Shown piece after piece: positions 16,868-25,366 of a stretch of 64,000 bases of DNA. The first letter of the stretch is position 1, and the number at the start of each line of letters is the position of its first letter. The translations under genes were made by a program, and so were the position numbers. The DNA comes from a virus. The stretch lies in the IMG/VR virus record IMGVR_UViG_3300031758_000042, positions 1 to 64,000 of that record, one strand, 5' to 3'. A model generated the notes under the pieces. It was not told where the DNA came from and ran no database searches. It was given only the letters and a program-made list of their open reading frames with translations.

Positions 16868-17145
16868 AAACACTATTAGCACTTCTATTCATGACATCAA
16901 CTGCATTTTCACAGACACTACCATCACCTGTTATGAATACTGCTACAGTAAACTTAACAGGGAACTTTAATAATGTCATTATTAATCAATCTGGTATTGG
17001 CTTTCACACTGCTATTATTAATAGTACTGGTGATAACGTCCCCATCAATATCACACAATCCGGCAATACCAATAAGTCTATATCGCTTGATATTCATTGT
17101 ACTAGTAATTGCGCAACTAATCCTTATATTATCAATCAATATTGA
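16864..17145 (+). CDS. Short curlin-repeat protein
   Basis: A 93-residue secreted protein (signal peptide 1-16, TSTAFS) with about two curlin-like repeats: TVNLTGNFNNVIINQSGIG and NVPINITQSGNTN. A Cys pair (HCTSNC) lies near the C terminus, which ends YIINQY. It could act as a nucleator or minor subunit, as CsgB does, but that is inferred from size and context. It overlaps both the FecR gene and the cyclase gene by 4 nt. Confidence 0.7.
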   Translation: MKTLLALLFMTSTAFSQTLPSPVMNTATVNLTGNFNNVIINQSGIGFHTAIINSTGDNVPINITQSGNTNKSISLDIHCTSNCATNPYIINQY

Positions 17146-19205
17146 ACATGGAAATATTAGGAAAGCTTTTAACCAGCGTTTGGGCAGTTGTTATCTCAGC
17201 GATAATGCTATTGGTCGTATATGTGTACAACCCTAGTCCAGTACAGGTACTTCAACTAAAGACTTTTGATTATCTAATAAATTCTATCGAAGAGAAAAAA
17301 TCAGAAGAATTAGTAATAGTTGATTTTGGTGAGAAGTCAGTAAAACAATTTGGCCAGTGGCCGTTTGATAGAAGAGATATAGCTAAGACTGTTAATAAAT
17401 TAAAAGAGAACGGCGCAGCACTTATAGTTATGCCTATACTTTTCTCAGAAAAAGATAGAGCTGGAGGCGACAATGAACTTACAAAATCTCTGGATGGTGT
17501 CGTCATCGCTCAGACACCTACTACTCAAGATATACCGCCAGACGCTGTACGTCGTGGGTTTGCTGCTATCGGGCCTGTTAACCCTACTGAGTATGTCTTT
17601 CGTTGGAGGGGCGGCCTACGTCCTTTACGTGAGCATGCCGAAGTGGCCGGAGGTGTTGGAGTGGTCGCCACCATTGGTGAGGTGGACGGTGTGGTTCGTC
17701 GTATCCCTCTACTTGTCAATATTGCTGGGAGTCTTTATCCTTCTATTCCTTTGGAAACGATTCGAGTGGCTGCTGGAGATCCTAGCTATCAAATTAAAAC
17801 AAGTGAGATTGGACCAGAATTCGTCCGTGTACCTGCATTCGCGCCGATACAGACTGATGAAAGAGGAAGAATCTGGACGACATGGAACACAAAGTTCGAA
17901 AGAATAGAAGCTACCGAGATCGATAAGCGTGTCGATGGAAAGATAGTGATATTAGGCATTTCAATTGAGGGTGTCGGTGGTATAATAGCTACACCAGTAG
18001 GTGAGAAGTGGGCGCATGATGTACAGGCAAGTGCTCTGCAAACTATCATTGACGGTTCTTCGATATCGCGTCCAGGATATAGTAACTTAATAGAAAAACT
18101 AATACTGATATCAGTATTATTATCGCTACTTTTTCTAGTGCCGAGAACATCTGTTAAGTGGACCGTTCCTGTTTATATAGTGATCGTATCTTCTTGTGTT
18201 GCTTTTTCTGTCTATATGTTTAAAGAGCATTCACAGTTATGGGATACAAGTTATTTACTTTTTGCTTCTACGATGACTTTTGGTCATCTTGTATTCAATA
18301 ATTTTGCAAGAGAGTTTAGACTAAAACAACAAATCAAGAAACAGTTTGGAACTTATCTATCTCCAGCTCTGGTAGAGAAGCTTCAAAAGAACCCGGAGTT
18401 ACTACAACTTGGTGGAGATACTCGAGAATTATCAATCATGTTTACTGATGTTCGTGGCTTTACTACTATTAGTGAGCATTACGGAAGCGACGTTCAGGGT
18501 TTAACTAAAATCATGAACCGTTATATGACGGCCATGACTGCTAAGATACTTGAGAATAATGGAACACTAGACAAATATATTGGCGATGCACAGATGGCAT
18601 TTTGGAATGCACCACTCGATGATGCAGATCATGCCAAACACGCTGTTAAGACAGCACTGGAGATGTTAGATGATTTGGCCAGATTCAACGACGAAATCTC
18701 TGTTGAAGGCGTACCACCTTTCGGCATGGGGCTCGGTATTAATACTGGCTCCGTTGTTGTTGGTAACATGGGCAGTAGTCAGCGTTTTGATTATACATGC
18801 CTTGGTGACTCAGTAAACCTTGCTTCAAGATTAGAGGGTCAATCAAAACCATATCATGTTAAACTTGTAATTGGTCAGAGAACATATGAACTAGTAAAAG
18901 ATGAATATCTATGCTTAGAACTTGATTGTTTAGCAGTTAAAGGCAAATCACAGGGTGTCAATATATACACTATTGTACCAAAGACTGGAATCAATAGAGC
19001 TTATTCAAAAACACATGCTGACTTTGTTAAATTTTATAGAGAGCAGAACTGGGTTTCATTGGAAAATTATTATAAGACTCTTAGATCTGCGTTTAACGGA
19101 GAAATGACTGAGTATTATGATATGATGATGGAAAGAGTAGAGGAATTTAAGAAAAATCCTCTACCCTCTGATTGGGATGGTGTTTATCGTGCAACTTCTA
19201 AGTAA
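17142..19205 (+). CDS. CHASE2-domain class III adenylate/guanylate cyclase
   Basis: A 687-residue membrane protein. The first membrane helix is at 11-29. A periplasmic CHASE2 sensor (about 35-315) has the typical VDFGEKSVKQFGQWPFDRRDIA and DGVVRRIPLLVNIAGSLYPSIPLE. Three membrane helices follow (about 318-333, 341-358, 368-386), then a cytoplasmic class III cyclase (about 425-615). Catalytic residues look intact: metal Asp436 (FTDVRGF) and Asp482 (DKYIGDAQMAFW), Lys478 in the adenine-selecting position, then FDYTCLGDSVNLASRLEG with Asn559 and Arg563. It should make cAMP (Lys478 favours ATP) in response to a periplasmic signal. It ends the curli-type operon. Confidence 0.93.
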   Translation: MNMEILGKLLTSVWAVVISAIMLLVVYVYNPSPVQVLQLKTFDYLINSIEEKKSEELVIVDFGEKSVKQFGQWPFDRRDIAKTVNKLKENGAALIVMPILFSEKDRAGGDNELTKSLDGVVIAQTPTTQDIPPDAVRRGFAAIGPVNPTEYVFRWRGGLRPLREHAEVAGGVGVVATIGEVDGVVRRIPLLVNIAGSLYPSIPLETIRVAAGDPSYQIKTSEIGPEFVRVPAFAPIQTDERGRIWTTWNTKFERIEATEIDKRVDGKIVILGISIEGVGGIIATPVGEKWAHDVQASALQTIIDGSSISRPGYSNLIEKLILISVLLSLLFLVPRTSVKWTVPVYIVIVSSCVAFSVYMFKEHSQLWDTSYLLFASTMTFGHLVFNNFAREFRLKQQIKKQFGTYLSPALVEKLQKNPELLQLGGDTRELSIMFTDVRGFTTISEHYGSDVQGLTKIMNRYMTAMTAKILENNGTLDKYIGDAQMAFWNAPLDDADHAKHAVKTALEMLDDLARFNDEISVEGVPPFGMGLGINTGSVVVGNMGSSQRFDYTCLGDSVNLASRLEGQSKPYHVKLVIGQRTYELVKDEYLCLELDCLAVKGKSQGVNIYTIVPKTGINRAYSKTHADFVKFYREQNWVSLENYYKTLRSAFNGEMTEYYDMMMERVEEFKKNPLPSDWDGVYRATSK

Positions 19206-19206
19206 T

Positions 19207-19560
19207 TTACTTTACTTTTGTGGGTTTTGTGTTTGGATCACTTTCGGGCTCTTTTTGTGGTATAGATTTGGACCCGATTTGTTCCTCAACAATAAACTCA
19301 TGAGCTTGCTTTGTTAGTTCATCATGGTCCATCTTACGAAGTTGTAAGACTATATTAACTTTCTGATTCAAGCGAATAAGGTCATTATCAAGCATGCGAA
19401 TACGATCAATCAAAGCAATCAAAACTTTATTAGCTTCTGATAACACAGGTTTAACTTCCTGCGTTGCCCATGTCCATACATAGAATATCATATAACCCAT
19501 ACCTGCAGCTGCAACGATAGGGAAACCATACTTTGAGATTAATTGAGCAATATCACCCAT
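19207..19560 (-). CDS. Holin-like membrane/coiled-coil protein, paralogue 1
   Basis: A 117-residue protein with one N-terminal membrane helix (YGFPIVAAAGMGYMIFYVWTW, about 11-31), then a coiled coil (ANKVLIALIDRIRMLDNDLIRLNQKVN) and a charged tail. Its N-terminal 75 residues resemble the protein at 20099-20380 (GFPI-AAA-MGY-IF). Such short one-helix proteins in phages are often holin- or antiholin-like; that is inference. Its ATG follows the stop of the upstream NUMOD3 gene by 3 nt. Confidence 0.65.
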   Translation of the reverse strand: MGDIAQLISKYGFPIVAAAGMGYMIFYVWTWATQEVKPVLSEANKVLIALIDRIRMLDNDLIRLNQKVNIVLQLRKMDHDELTKQAHEFIVEEQIGSKSIPQKEPESDPNTKPTKVK

Positions 19561-19563
19561 TTT

Positions 19564-20031
19564 TTAATCCTTGTGTGTTTTCATATGAGAATGAAGAGCA
19601 TTTGAAGAATACTTTAAACCACAAATTTCACATGGAATTTTAGGATATTGCTTACCTTTTTGCCCAATACTCATATTAATTTTTCCTTTTTCAGATTTTG
19701 GTTTTCTGAATGCTTTTTTAGTTTCTTCACTATATTTTACCATAGAGCGTGATATGGAATTTTTCAAAACTCTAGGATCATACTTATCAAGACCTTTGTT
19801 CCAAACTTTTCGACCTTTGGCGGCTTTAGAAATGTTATTTTTATGCTCTTCAGAAAATGGACCTATAGGAATCCCTTTGAAAGCTTCAGAAATAGCTTTT
19901 TTAGTTTCTTCAGTATGCGCGCATCCTTTGAAAAAACTAGGTATTGGTTCCGATATATATTCTGACATGTCAAAATCGACAATACATTCAGACAAACCGA
20001 GAGCTTTACCAATTGAATCTTTTACTTTCAT
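19564..20031 (-). CDS. NUMOD3-repeat protein with C2H2-type zinc finger (homing-endonuclease relative)
   Basis: Contains repeated NUMOD3 DNA-binding motifs, HTEETKKAISEAFKG (about 38-52), FSEEHKNNISKAAKGRKVWNKG (about 59-80) and a weaker SEETKKAFRKPKSEKGK. It ends in a zinc finger, CEICGLKYSSNALHSHMKTH. NUMOD3 modules normally form the DNA-binding tail of GIY-YIG or HNH homing endonucleases. No nuclease domain is present in these 155 residues, so it may be a truncated or domesticated homing gene. A strong AAGGAG ribosome site and its own late promoter argue for expression. Confidence 0.7.
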   Translation of the reverse strand: MKVKDSIGKALGLSECIVDFDMSEYISEPIPSFFKGCAHTEETKKAISEAFKGIPIGPFSEEHKNNISKAAKGRKVWNKGLDKYDPRVLKNSISRSMVKYSEETKKAFRKPKSEKGKINMSIGQKGKQYPKIPCEICGLKYSSNALHSHMKTHKD

Positions 20032-20088
20032 GCTGTATCTCCTTAATAGATATAGAGTAGGTGGGATGGCAGTCCGTGACCTACAATG

Positions 20089-20096
20089 TATTTATA
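20089..20096 (-). promoter_or_regulatory. T4-type late promoter TATAAATA (minus strand)
   Basis: Exact octamer read on the minus strand, 58 nt upstream of the NUMOD3 gene start; predicted start near 20083. Confidence 0.6.
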
Positions 20097-20098
20097 AA

Positions 20099-20380
20099 TT
20101 AATCGCGTCTAGCATCGTTTTTGCCGTCCGCACGGGCGATACGGTCAATGTCAGGTTTAACACCCATGGCGTTGGAGACGAGAGTGTCGATTCTTATGAC
20201 GTCGTGGTTCATCGTCTTAACTCTGTTATCCAAAGCAGTAATGATTCCACTGAGACCTTGCACGCTGCTCATGACACCGGCGAGGATAAATTTAATAGTT
20301 AGAAAAATAAAGTATCCCATAGCGCAGGCGGCAGCAATTGGAAAGCCGACGTCTGCAATTAATTTAAACCATGTATCCAT
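20099..20380 (-). CDS. Holin-like membrane protein, paralogue 2
   Basis: A 93-residue protein with a membrane helix at about 11-35 (DVGFPIAAACAMGYFIFLTIKF), then a short helical region (ITALDNRVKTMNHDVIRIDTLV) and a charged tail. Same order and similar sequence as the protein at 19207-19560. A GGAGGAAAATC ribosome site and a late promoter lie upstream. The two paralogues flank the NUMOD3 gene, as if that gene had inserted between tandem copies. Confidence 0.65.
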   Translation of the reverse strand: MDTWFKLIADVGFPIAAACAMGYFIFLTIKFILAGVMSSVQGLSGIITALDNRVKTMNHDVIRIDTLVSNAMGVKPDIDRIARADGKNDARRD

Positions 20381-20405
20381 GATTTTCCTCCTTTACTGAC
20401 AGGAA

Positions 20406-20413
20406 TATTTATA
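20406..20413 (-). promoter_or_regulatory. T4-type late promoter TATAAATA (minus strand)
   Basis: Exact octamer on the minus strand; predicted start near 20400 leaves a 20-nt leader to the ATG at 20380. It lies in the divergent gap before nrdA. Confidence 0.65.
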
Positions 20414-20469
20414 GTGGTGTACAACGCAATCAATATATAGTAATATTAAAAGAACAAAAGAGGTATTGA

Positions 20470-22761
20470 ATGATGTCGCAAATACTTGTAACTAAGCGTA
20501 ATGGTAATAAAGAACCACTTGATCTCAACAAGTTTCATAAAGTTGTATCGTGGGCATGTGAAGGTCTAAATGGTGTGTCTGAGTCTGAAGTAGAGATCAA
20601 ATCACACATCCAATTTTATAATGGCATTAAAACAAGCGACATTCAAGAGACTCTTATCAAGGCTGCTGCAGATCTAATTAGTGAAGAATTTCCATCATAT
20701 CAATATGTAGCAGGAAGACTCATTAATTATCATCTAAGAAAGCAGGTCTATGGCGATTACAACATCCCTCATCTTCGCGATCATATTCGTAGCGTTATTG
20801 ATGCTGGATATTACGACAAAGATATTAAAGAATGGTATTCTCCTGCTGATCTTGATTATCTTAATTCTGTACTTATTCACGAACGAGATTTTTCTATCGC
20901 TTATGTTGGCATGGAGCAGTTCAGGGGTAAGTATTTAATTAAGAATCGCTCCACTGGCTACATCTATGAAACGCCGCAGATGGCGTATATGCTTATAGCT
21001 ATGGTCTTATTTAGAAACTATCCATCAGAAACAAGACTTAAATGGGTAAAGGAACTATATGATGCAACAAGCACTTTTGAGATTTCGTTGCCGACTCCTA
21101 TTATGGCGGGTCTCCGTAGTCCTCAAAAGCAGTTTAGCTCGTGTGTACTTATCGAGACTGATGACTCATTGGATTCAATCAATGCCACATCTTCTTCAAT
21201 CGTTAAGTACGTCTCTCAAAAAGCTGGTATTGGTATTGGTGCTGGTAATATTCGTGCTCTCGGCTCTCCCATTCGCCGTGGTGACGCTACTCACACTGGT
21301 GTTATCCCCTTCTACAAGCTTTTTCAAGCGGCGGTTAAGAGTTGCTCTCAGGGAGGTGTACGAGGTGGTGCGGCAACACTTTATTATCCTATCTGGCACT
21401 TGGAAGTAGAAGATCTTCTTGTTCTTAAGAATAACAAGGGTACAGAAGATAATCGTATTAGAGGATTAGATTATGGTGTCCAATTTAATAAAGTTATGTA
21501 CGAGCGACTCCTTTCTGGTGGGAACATTACTCTGTTTAGCCCTAACGATGTCCCTGACTTATATAATGCATACTTCACCAATACTGAACAATTCAGGGTA
21601 TTGTACGAAAAGTATGAACGTTCTACCAAAATCAGAAAGAAACAAATACCCGCTGTTGATTTGTTCTCTGCATTCATGCAGGAACGTAAGGATACAGGAC
21701 GTATCTATCTTATGAATGTTGATCACGCAAATGATCATGGTGCTTTTATTAAAGAAGTTGCACCAATTAAACAATCAAATCTTTGTTGTGAAATCGATCT
21801 TCCTACAAAGCCACTGACCGATATTAATGATCCTAATGGAGAAATCTCACTATGTACATTAGCTGCTATCAATTGGGGAAAGATTCGTGATCCTTCTGAT
21901 TTTGAACGTCCTTGTACTCTTGCTGTGCGTGCATTGGATGAGCTACTTGATTATCAAGACTATCCAGTACTCGCAGCAAGAAACTCGACAATGGCTCGTC
22001 GCCCTCTTGGGGTTGGAATTATCAATCTTGCTTACTGGCTCGCTCGCAACGATCTCAGTTATCAAAATATTGACTCATTAGGTTTACAAAAGCTTCATGA
22101 ATATACTGAAGCATGGTCTTATTATCTAATTAAAGCATCAATTGATCTAGCAAAGGAGAAGGGCGCTTGCCCTAAATCAAATGAAACAAAATATGGACAA
22201 GGTATCTTCCCGATTGACACTTACAAGCGAGATGTTGACGAACTTGCTGCGGGGGTGTACACGTGCAGATGGGATGCACTACGTGAGGATGTACTTAAAT
22301 CAGGCATCCGTAACTCCACGCTTATGGCTCTCATGCCATCCGAAACTTCAGCTCAAATTAGCAACGCTACTAACGGCATCGAGCCACCGCGCTCTCTCGT
22401 TTCAGTTAAGCAATCAAAAGATGGTGTATTGAAGCAAGTTGTACCAGAAGTTCGTAAACTCAAAAAGAAATATGACTTGCTCTGGGATCAAAAGTCACCA
22501 GAGGGTTATCTTAAAATCTGCGCCATCCTTCAAAAGTTCATCGATCAAGGTATCAGCGTTAACACCTCGTACAACCCACGATTTTATGAAGACGAAAAGA
22601 TCCCAATGTCTGAGATGATTGGTCATCTTCTGATGTTTTATAAGTATGGTGGAAAACAACTATATTATTTTAATACTAATGATGGTGCTGGTGAATATGA
22701 AGAAAAGCCGCTGCCAGCTGGTGAAGTAAATGAAGAGGATTGTGAGTCATGCAAAATCTAA
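20470..22761 (+). CDS. nrdA: Class Ia ribonucleotide reductase, alpha subunit
   Basis: The 763-residue catalytic subunit reduces ribonucleoside diphosphates to deoxy forms. It has an N-terminal ATP-cone (ILVTKRNGNKEPLDLNKFHKVVSWA). The redox and radical residues lie in FSSCVLIETDDS (redox Cys), SNLCCEID (the N-x-C-x-E radical centre) and EISLCTLAAIN (second redox Cys). GKQLYYFNT carries the Tyr pair of the radical path. The C-terminal CESC is the thioredoxin/glutaredoxin-reducible tail. A glutaredoxin gene at 42446 could serve as reductant. nrdB follows after three small ORFs. Confidence 0.96.
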   Translation: MMSQILVTKRNGNKEPLDLNKFHKVVSWACEGLNGVSESEVEIKSHIQFYNGIKTSDIQETLIKAAADLISEEFPSYQYVAGRLINYHLRKQVYGDYNIPHLRDHIRSVIDAGYYDKDIKEWYSPADLDYLNSVLIHERDFSIAYVGMEQFRGKYLIKNRSTGYIYETPQMAYMLIAMVLFRNYPSETRLKWVKELYDATSTFEISLPTPIMAGLRSPQKQFSSCVLIETDDSLDSINATSSSIVKYVSQKAGIGIGAGNIRALGSPIRRGDATHTGVIPFYKLFQAAVKSCSQGGVRGGAATLYYPIWHLEVEDLLVLKNNKGTEDNRIRGLDYGVQFNKVMYERLLSGGNITLFSPNDVPDLYNAYFTNTEQFRVLYEKYERSTKIRKKQIPAVDLFSAFMQERKDTGRIYLMNVDHANDHGAFIKEVAPIKQSNLCCEIDLPTKPLTDINDPNGEISLCTLAAINWGKIRDPSDFERPCTLAVRALDELLDYQDYPVLAARNSTMARRPLGVGIINLAYWLARNDLSYQNIDSLGLQKLHEYTEAWSYYLIKASIDLAKEKGACPKSNETKYGQGIFPIDTYKRDVDELAAGVYTCRWDALREDVLKSGIRNSTLMALMPSETSAQISNATNGIEPPRSLVSVKQSKDGVLKQVVPEVRKLKKKYDLLWDQKSPEGYLKICAILQKFIDQGISVNTSYNPRFYEDEKIPMSEMIGHLLMFYKYGGKQLYYFNTNDGAGEYEEKPLPAGEVNEEDCESCKI

Positions 22762-22949
22762 TCTTTGAAGAAGGAAAGATCTACGTCGATAGAGAAGGTA
22801 CAAAGTATGTCTTTATTGAACGTAGAGCCGGTGTAACTATCTTTAAAGCATATGATGGTGGTAAGAATCATGTTAAAAATTTAAATGGTCAATATAGATG
22901 GGATAATAAAGAAGATCCTCGTGATATTATAGGAGTTTATGATGAGTAA
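22749..22949 (+). CDS. Small hypothetical protein between nrdA and nrdB
   Basis: A 66-residue beta-type ORF (GKIYVDREGTKYVFIERRAGVTIFKAYDGG) overlapping nrdA by 13 nt and the next ORF by 11 nt. Small ORFs between nrdA and nrdB are common in T4-like phages. No function assigned. Confidence 0.65.
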   Translation: MQNLIFEEGKIYVDREGTKYVFIERRAGVTIFKAYDGGKNHVKNLNGQYRWDNKEDPRDIIGVYDE

Positions 22950-23163
22950 TATTGTTAGGATTGATCCACCAATTCCAGTTATGACACCAAAAGGAAGAGC
23001 TGTTGCTCATTTCTTGATTGATAGTGGTATAGAAAATGATTTGCAATGGGTTTGTTTTCAAGATGATGATGGTGAATGCTGGACTTGGGAAAATGCTAAT
23101 ATCAGAGCAAGAGTAAATAAGACCGCTGGTAGAAAAAAGATAAGTGCTATAAAATATGATTGA
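22939..23163 (+). CDS. Conserved small phage protein in the nrd operon
   Basis: The pattern VRIDPPIPVMTPKGRAVAHFLIDSG ... DLQWVCFQDDDGECWTWENANIRAR recurs in phages next to ribonucleotide reductase genes. 74 residues, no catalytic motif. Overlaps both neighbours. Confidence 0.7.
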   Translation: MMSNIVRIDPPIPVMTPKGRAVAHFLIDSGIENDLQWVCFQDDDGECWTWENANIRARVNKTAGRKKISAIKYD

Positions 23164-23350
23164 ACCAAACGAAACAAATTATCATTTATTCTTAAGTTAT
23201 CATGGAATGTCTGTAGATGTAGCAACAAGTGTAGTTGCTACATTTGATAACACAGAAGCATACCATACAAATGGATCAGTAAGAGTATGGGTAGAAGCAT
23301 CAAAATACGTAATAAAGGAAAGTTATAAAAATGGCTTACTCAGTCTTTGA
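23156..23350 (+). CDS. Small hypothetical protein upstream of nrdB
   Basis: A 64-residue ORF overlapping the preceding gene by 8 nt and nrdB by 20 nt. Mixed beta sequence with no recognised motif. Kept because it fits the packed operon, though the 20-nt overlap with nrdB is long. Confidence 0.5.
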   Translation: MIEPNETNYHLFLSYHGMSVDVATSVVATFDNTEAYHTNGSVRVWVEASKYVIKESYKNGLLSL

Positions 23351-24440
23351 TTCAAACAATAAAAAAGATCATACACAAGTAAAGGCTTTTTTCGATGATG
23401 CACCCACTATTGCAAGATATGATAGACAGAAGTATTCCTGGATCGAGAAGCTCACAGACAAACAATTGGGTTTCTTTTGGAGACCTGAAGAAGTGGATAT
23501 CTATAAAGATGCAAAAGATTTTAAAGATCTAACGCCACATGAGCAACATATTTTTACATCCAATCTCAAACGTCAGATTCTCCTTGACTCCGTCCAAGGA
23601 CGAGCGCCTATTATTGCGTTTGGACCGATATGCTCATTACCGGAACTCGAAACGTGGATTACAACCTGGACATTCTCAGAAACAATCCACTCCCGCAGTT
23701 ATACTCACATTATCAGAAACATCTATCCAAATCCATCGAAAGTCTTTGATGAAATAATGGATATTAAAGAAATCGTCGATTGCGCCGGCGATATTAGTAA
23801 GTACTATGATGAATTAATCTGGATGAATAATTTATCTCCACGAGCGCGCGATAATGTATTTGATGAACCAACTAACTATGGTCATAAAAAAGCTCTTTGG
23901 CTTGCTTTGATGTCTGTAAATATTCTTGAAGGAGTTCGCTTCTATGTCTCGTTTGCATGTTCGTGGGCGTTTGCTGAAGTCAAAAAAATGGAGGGCAATG
24001 CTAAGATCATCAAGTTTATCGCACGTGACGAAAACTTACACCTTGCTGGAACCCAACAACTCCTCAAGGCTTTACAGAAAGAAGATGAAGACTTCGCTAA
24101 GATTGCAGAAGAAACCAAAGATGAATCCATTAAGTTGTTTGTTGCCGCGGTTGAACAAGAAAAAGCGTGGGCATCTTTTCTATTTAAAGACGGTTCGATG
24201 GTTGGCCTCAACGAAGCATTGCTGGGTGAATATATAGAGTGGATAGCAAATAAAAGAATGACTGCTGTTGGTTTACCTACACCATATAAGGGTGGAAGTA
24301 ATCCGCTTCCGTGGACACAGAAATGGATCTCTGGTTCTGAGGTGCAAGTAGCTCCACAGGAAACCGAAATTACTTCTTATATCAATGGCGGTGTGAAGAA
24401 AGATATTAATAACGATACATTTAAAGGATTTAGTCTATGA
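23331..24440 (+). CDS. nrdB: Class Ia ribonucleotide reductase, beta subunit
   Basis: The 369-residue radical-generating subunit. The di-iron ligands are D86 (ILLDSVQ), E117 and H120 (SETIHSRSYTHI), E200 (ILEGVRFYVSF), and E234 and H237 (RDENLHLAG). The tyrosyl radical residue is Y124. All key residues are therefore present and the enzyme should be active with NrdA. A GGAAAG ribosome site precedes the ATG. It overlaps the next small Cys-rich gene by 4 nt. Confidence 0.96.
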   Translation: MAYSVFDSNNKKDHTQVKAFFDDAPTIARYDRQKYSWIEKLTDKQLGFFWRPEEVDIYKDAKDFKDLTPHEQHIFTSNLKRQILLDSVQGRAPIIAFGPICSLPELETWITTWTFSETIHSRSYTHIIRNIYPNPSKVFDEIMDIKEIVDCAGDISKYYDELIWMNNLSPRARDNVFDEPTNYGHKKALWLALMSVNILEGVRFYVSFACSWAFAEVKKMEGNAKIIKFIARDENLHLAGTQQLLKALQKEDEDFAKIAEETKDESIKLFVAAVEQEKAWASFLFKDGSMVGLNEALLGEYIEWIANKRMTAVGLPTPYKGGSNPLPWTQKWISGSEVQVAPQETEITSYINGGVKKDINNDTFKGFSL

Positions 24441-24706
24441 GCTGTGGTGAAGATTGTACTTGTAAAGGAACTAAAGATGTGCATGATACCGATTACTACA
24501 GAAACATGCTCGAGCATTATCGCAAGGGGTTTAAAGACGGCGTGGAATTTGCAAGAAGCAATCCTTATCTATCAGCTCCAGTTGTACCGAATGATGGGCT
24601 TACCCAAGATATGACTGGTTGCAGAGTTTGTGGAATGAATTTTGGAACAGGGGTTTGGGGTTATGTTTGTAATAATCCAAAATGCCCAACGCGAGTAACT
24701 TGTTAA
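24437..24706 (+). CDS. Small Cys-rich protein downstream of nrdB
   Basis: 89 residues with an N-terminal CGEDCTCKG cluster and a C-terminal zinc-ribbon-like CRVCG ... CNNPKCP ... C. Metal binding is likely from these Cys pairs. A helical middle (YYRNMLEHYRKGFKDGVEFAR) separates them. Translationally coupled to nrdB. Role unknown. Confidence 0.7.
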   Translation: MSCGEDCTCKGTKDVHDTDYYRNMLEHYRKGFKDGVEFARSNPYLSAPVVPNDGLTQDMTGCRVCGMNFGTGVWGYVCNNPKCPTRVTC

Positions 24707-24721
24707 TTAAAGGAGAAAGAA

Positions 24722-24889
24722 TTGAGTGATAAGGAAATAGTTTGTACAAATTGTGAAGCAGAATTTCAAGTAGTGCATGATGAAGTAGATTCACCAGAAT
24801 TTTGTCCGTTTTGCGGTGACAAGATGAGGTATGATGATTCTAGTCTTGATGAAGACTTAGATTTGGAAAATTGGGAAGAAGATGTGTGA
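24722..24889 (+). CDS. Small zinc-ribbon protein with TTG start
   Basis: A 55-residue ORF starting at TTG behind a strong AAGGAGAAAGAA ribosome site. The protein reads SDKEIVCTNCEAEFQ ... SPEFCPFCGDKM, a C-x2-C ... C-x2-C zinc ribbon, and then a very acidic tail (DEDLDLENWEED). Similar short zinc ribbons occur in T4-like marine phages. Confidence 0.7.
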   Translation: MSDKEIVCTNCEAEFQVVHDEVDSPEFCPFCGDKMRYDDSSLDEDLDLENWEEDV

Positions 24890-24914
24890 TAAATAGAGGG
24901 AAAGGTATCCCTCT

Positions 24915-25328
24915 ATGTCTTATGAAAATCCGTGGTATTATAATAACGAAATAGTAGAATCAGATAAAATAGAAGAGTTCTACGGTTTCGTTTACCGAAT
25001 CACAAATACTCTCAATAATAAGCAGTATATCGGCAAGAAGTTTTTCTGGTCAATGAAGACACGCGTGATCAAGAAAAAGAAAAAGCGTTATAAATCTGAA
25101 TCTGACTGGAAAAAATATTATGGTTCCAATAAAGATTTGGTGTACGATGTTGAAAATTGTGGTATTATAAATTTTAGGAGAGAAATTCTTCGCTTATGCA
25201 AGACCAAGGGTGAATGCGGATACTTTGAAGCTAAGTATCAGTTCGCAGAGGAAGTCTTAGAAAAAGAAGATTATTACAACTCTTGGATCATGTGTAAGAT
25301 ACATAAAAAACACGTGAAGGTAAAATAG
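24915..25328 (+). CDS. GIY-YIG-type endonuclease-like protein
   Basis: The segment YGFVYRITNTLNNKQYIGKKFFW (about 23-45) fits the GIY-YIG nuclease core (G-F/I-V-Y ... Q-Y-I-G-K), followed by a basic stretch (VIKKKKKRYK) and WKKYYGSN. The 137-residue length is that of the free-standing GIY-YIG-like proteins common in T4-like phages. Family members include homing and repair nucleases. Whether this one is active is unknown. Confidence 0.7.
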   Translation: MSYENPWYYNNEIVESDKIEEFYGFVYRITNTLNNKQYIGKKFFWSMKTRVIKKKKKRYKSESDWKKYYGSNKDLVYDVENCGIINFRREILRLCKTKGECGYFEAKYQFAEEVLEKEDYYNSWIMCKIHKKHVKVK

Positions 25329-25366
25329 CTCAAAATTTTCCGGAAATATTTTTTTCAGATTATGGG

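Noticed and set aside
17473-17907. A 144-residue membrane-like ORF in another frame inside the cyclase gene
   Set aside because: The main frame here is canonical CHASE2 sequence; the hydrophobic alternate frame is a by-product of its Gly/Val/Arg-rich codons, with no ribosome site.
20121-20399. Plus-strand ORF opposite the second holin-like gene
   Set aside because: The minus frame has a strong ribosome site, late promoter and a paralogue; the plus frame has none of these.
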